This document shows, in pieces, positions 40,256 to 41,994 of a DNA stretch of 41,994 bases. Origin of the DNA: UBA922 sp035438805 (GTDB lineage Bacteria; Patescibacteriota; Patescibacteriia; Magasanikbacterales; UBA922); NCBI GenBank assembly GCA_035438805.1, contig DAORJA010000002.1, forward strand, positions 1-41,994. Reading direction: 5' to 3'. Under the pieces are notes generated by a model. The model saw nothing but the letters and a program-made list of their open reading frames with translations. It had not been told where the DNA came from and ran no database searches. Positions within the stretch are counted from its first letter, which is position 1. Each line of letters begins with the position of its first letter. Both the position numbers and the translations under genes were made by a program.

Positions 40256-40486
40256 ATGGAAGGTTTAACTCATGAGTCAATTGTAGTGATGGCAAAAGCA
40301 TTCACTATCGCAATCGGTGGTATGATCCCAGCGCTTGCAATTGGTAAAATTGTTTCAAAAGCAATGGAATCAATTGGACGAAATCCAGAAGGAGCTGGAA
40401 AATTATTCGTTCCTATGTTGCTTGGTGCTGCGTTTGCTGAAGCGATCGCGATCTACGCACTCGTAGTTGTATTCACCCTCAAATAG
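40256..40486 (+). CDS. atpE: ATP synthase F0 subunit c
   Basis: A 76-aa hairpin of two membrane helices that forms the rotor ring. The polar loop has GRNPEGAGK and the second helix has GAAFAEAIAIYALVV with the ion-carrying Glu. The residue after that Glu is Ala, and the polar residue typical of Na+-type rings on helix 1 is absent, which points to H+ coupling. AGGAAGG stands 6 nt before the ATG, one of the few real ribosome sites among resident genes, fitting the high copy number needed. Confidence 0.93.
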   Translation: MEGLTHESIVVMAKAFTIAIGGMIPALAIGKIVSKAMESIGRNPEGAGKLFVPMLLGAAFAEAIAIYALVVVFTLK

Positions 40487-40493
40487 TTCGATC

Positions 40494-40525
40494 AGTATCC
40501 TTGGAGAGTAATCTTCAGGGATACT
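40494..40525 (+). other. Intercistronic hairpin after atpE
   Basis: AGTATCC-TTGGAGA (40494-40507) pairs with TCTTCAG-GGATACT (40512-40525) through 14 bp (with G-U pairs) around GTAA. With the hairpin before atpE it brackets this gene on the mRNA. Confidence 0.65.
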
Positions 40526-40539
40526 ACATTGATTTATTT

Positions 40540-40567
40540 CCCGCAAAGCGGGTCCGCCTTGGGCGGA
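40540..40567 (+). repeat. Paired small GC hairpins before atpF
   Basis: CCCGC-AAA-GCGGG (40540-40552) directly followed by TCCGCC-TTG-GGCGGA (40553-40567). They stand out in an AT-rich gap; possibly a dispersed palindromic repeat. Confidence 0.5.
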
Positions 40568-40583
40568 GTAACTCGAATTTATT

Positions 40584-41207
40584 ATGCATTTAGTACATAA
40601 TGGAGAAGACCAAACATTAACACAAGCAGACTATGCTGAAGTTCAGGTTACCGAAATTATGGCAGAAGAACGTACAGCGGCAGAAGTCGGCCATGAAACA
40701 GCAACAACAGATGGTGGAGTTCTTGCGAGTCTTGGTATTAATGGTCCATTGTTTATATTCCAACTAATTAATTTTGCGCTTGTTGCGGCAGTCGTGTGGT
40801 TCTTGATTTTGAAGCCACTAACCAAAAAAATGGAAGAGCGAAAAAACATTATTGATGAAAGCCTTGATCGAGCAAAAGAAATTGAAACCAATCTCAAAAT
40901 GAGTGAGGTAACATTTCAGGAAAAATTAGAGAGTGCAAAGAAAGAAGCAAACGCAATTATTGCTGGAGCTCAAGAAGAAGCTACACGGGTACAGGAGAAT
41001 ATGAAGCAGAAAACAAAAGATGAAGTAGAAGCACTCGTACTTCAAGCAAAGAAAAATATTGAAATTGAAAAAACAGAAATGCAGGCAAGCCTCCGAAAAG
41101 AAACGGTAGAGATTGTAGTCACTGCAATGGAAAAAGTATTGGGTGAAAAAATGGATGATAAAAAAGACCAGAAATTTGTTGAAGATATTTTGAAAACAAT
41201 CAAATAA
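40584..41207 (+). CDS. atpF: ATP synthase F0 subunit b
   Basis: A 207-aa peripheral stalk subunit. The membrane segment (about residues 55-78, PLFIFQLINFALVAAVVWF) is followed by a long charged coiled coil (KKMEERKNIIDESLDRAKEI onward in the usual b pattern) that binds delta. An N-terminal extension of about 45 polar residues precedes the anchor, longer than usual. ATG 40659 (MAEERTA) is an alternative start that would shorten it; no ribosome site supports either. Confidence 0.88.
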   Translation: MHLVHNGEDQTLTQADYAEVQVTEIMAEERTAAEVGHETATTDGGVLASLGINGPLFIFQLINFALVAAVVWFLILKPLTKKMEERKNIIDESLDRAKEIETNLKMSEVTFQEKLESAKKEANAIIAGAQEEATRVQENMKQKTKDEVEALVLQAKKNIEIEKTEMQASLRKETVEIVVTAMEKVLGEKMDDKKDQKFVEDILKTIK

Positions 41208-41209
41208 GT

Positions 41210-41593
41210 ATGGCAAAATTGCTTACCCGACAATACGGAAAAATTTTATTTGAAAGTACTAAAGGACTCAAAGGCCTTGAGCTTGAGAGTGTAATTAAAA
41301 ATTTCCTATTGTTTTTACAGAGTAAGCAAATGCTTTCAAAAGCAGATCGGATCATGAAGGAATACGAAAGATACGCAAAAGAAGCTCAAGGAATAAAAAT
41401 GATTGAGATCGTGAGCGCAAGAAAGTTGACAGAAAGCGCAATAAAAGAAATTAGTAAGCATTTTGGAGAAAAGGTAGAGGCGACGGTGACGATTGATCCA
41501 AAACTGCTGGGAGGAATCATGATTAAAACAGAAAATGAGATTCTCGATGGAAGTATCAAAGGGCAATTGGAAAAATTAAAACAACAACTATAA
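41210..41593 (+). CDS. atpH: ATP synthase F1 subunit delta (short)
   Basis: A 127-aa OSCP/delta protein. The C-terminal part has the family block VEATVTIDPKLLGGIMIKTENEILDGSIKGQLEKL. The usual length is about 175-180 aa: the N-terminal helical domain that binds alpha is shortened here. It starts 2 nt after atpF and is followed by atpA with a 16-nt gap, the standard order of F1 genes. Confidence 0.87.
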   Translation: MAKLLTRQYGKILFESTKGLKGLELESVIKNFLLFLQSKQMLSKADRIMKEYERYAKEAQGIKMIEIVSARKLTESAIKEISKHFGEKVEATVTIDPKLLGGIMIKTENEILDGSIKGQLEKLKQQL

Positions 41594-41609
41594 TTCTCAC
41601 ATAAGTTAT

Positions 41610-41994
41610 ATGGCATATACCGATCAAGTGATTGCATCACTGAAGAAAAATATCGAATCATTCAAAAAAGAAGTCCAAGTAGAAGAAGTGGGTACGGTTA
41701 TTGAGATTGGAGATGGAATCGCACGCATGAGTGGGCTTGAGAAATGTCAGGCCCAGGAAATGTTGGAATTCCCAGGTAATACATTTGGTATTGCCTTGAA
41801 CCTTCAAGAAGAAACTGTTGGTGCAGTAATCTTGGGTTCATATCAACATATCAAAGAAGGCGACACGGTAAAACGCACGGGCCGCATTATGTCAATTCCA
41901 GTAGATGATGCTCTCATTGGCCGTGTGGTAAATGCGATAGGTGAACCAATTGATGGAAAAGGAGCCATTAATACCAAAACATTTTATCCAGTAG
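41610..41994 (+). CDS. atpA: ATP synthase F1 subunit alpha, N-terminal part (cut by window end)
   Basis: The first 128 residues. The N-terminal beta-barrel (VGTVIEIGDGIARMSGLEKCQAQEM in usual order) and the start of the nucleotide domain (LIGRVVNAIGEPIDGKG) are typical of AtpA. The Walker A motif lies beyond the window. No ribosome site; it continues the operon after atpH. Confidence 0.95.
   Translation, partial: MAYTDQVIASLKKNIESFKKEVQVEEVGTVIEIGDGIARMSGLEKCQAQEMLEFPGNTFGIALNLQEETVGAVILGSYQHIKEGDTVKRTGRIMSIPVDDALIGRVVNAIGEPIDGKGAINTKTFYPV

Noticed and set aside
1..41994. CRISPR array, prophage, transposase or rRNA
   Set aside because: No regularly spaced direct repeats, no phage or transposase genes and no rRNA motifs were seen on either strand.

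Overview
The window looks like a chromosomal segment of a Candidate Phyla Radiation bacterium (Patescibacteria, probably a Parcubacteria-type lineage). This is inferred from gene content: patescibacterial membrane families (DUF5652, DUF475/TerC-like), a D-Ala-D-Ala carboxypeptidase fused to a lysozyme-like and repeat-bearing N-terminus, a PriA homologue with lost ATPase motifs, and short A+T-rich operons. There is no rRNA, CRISPR array, transposase or integrase.

Layout. 1-2259: the end of a carotenoid operon (phytoene synthase C-terminus, GGPP synthase, UbiA-family prenyltransferase of the lycopene-elongase type), coupled by ATGA overlaps. 2260-5750: membrane proteins, an LCP-family wall protein and GreA. 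5945-12586: a regulatory block with three ECF sigma factors, two membrane proteins placed like anti-sigma partners, a secreted helical protein, two tiny charged ORFs, a HAD phosphatase and an ORFan. 12644-15168: envelope functions (CapA-like, DUF5652, cupredoxin lipoprotein, MscL). 15249-20929: acetolactate-synthase-like enzyme, aldehyde dehydrogenase, transketolase and a GNAT acetyltransferase; a MITE-like palindrome lies between the first two. 20942-21420: a promoter, a hairpin-rich non-coding stretch and a strong terminator, a candidate structured RNA. 21484-24369 (minus): YibE/F-like protein, a lipoprotein, a possible small RNA and a GC-rich ORFan. 24617-24986 (minus): tRNA-Asn(GUU) interrupted by a 298-nt group I intron. 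25162-30681 (minus): a four-gene unit of carboxypeptidase fusion, LigB/MEMO-like protein, degenerate PriA and peptide deformylase. 30754-31700: a GC-rich cassette with a 36-aa ORF and an exported ORFan. 31751-36985: rsmI, metG, two paralogous membrane proteins, a CvpA-like protein, tatD and a DUF475 protein. 37110-38873: cation/proton antiporter. 39058-end: F-type ATP synthase operon (atpZ, B, E, F, H, A partial) with hairpins flanking atpE.

Expression signals are unusually readable. Many resident genes have a -35/17-bp/-10 promoter whose -10 box ends only 7-14 nt before the start codon, with no Shine-Dalgarno, which suggests leaderless or nearly leaderless mRNAs. The visibly GC-richer genes (5945-6538, 9878-10246, 23881-24369, 30835-30945, 31099-31650) instead have Shine-Dalgarno-like sites, longer leaders, and stable hairpins downstream. 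They sit as separate units between AT-rich operons and look like later arrivals.

Most striking items: the tRNA-Asn group I intron, the GC-rich cassettes, the candidate structured RNA, the carotenoid operon, and the PriA homologue with its ATPase motifs gone.
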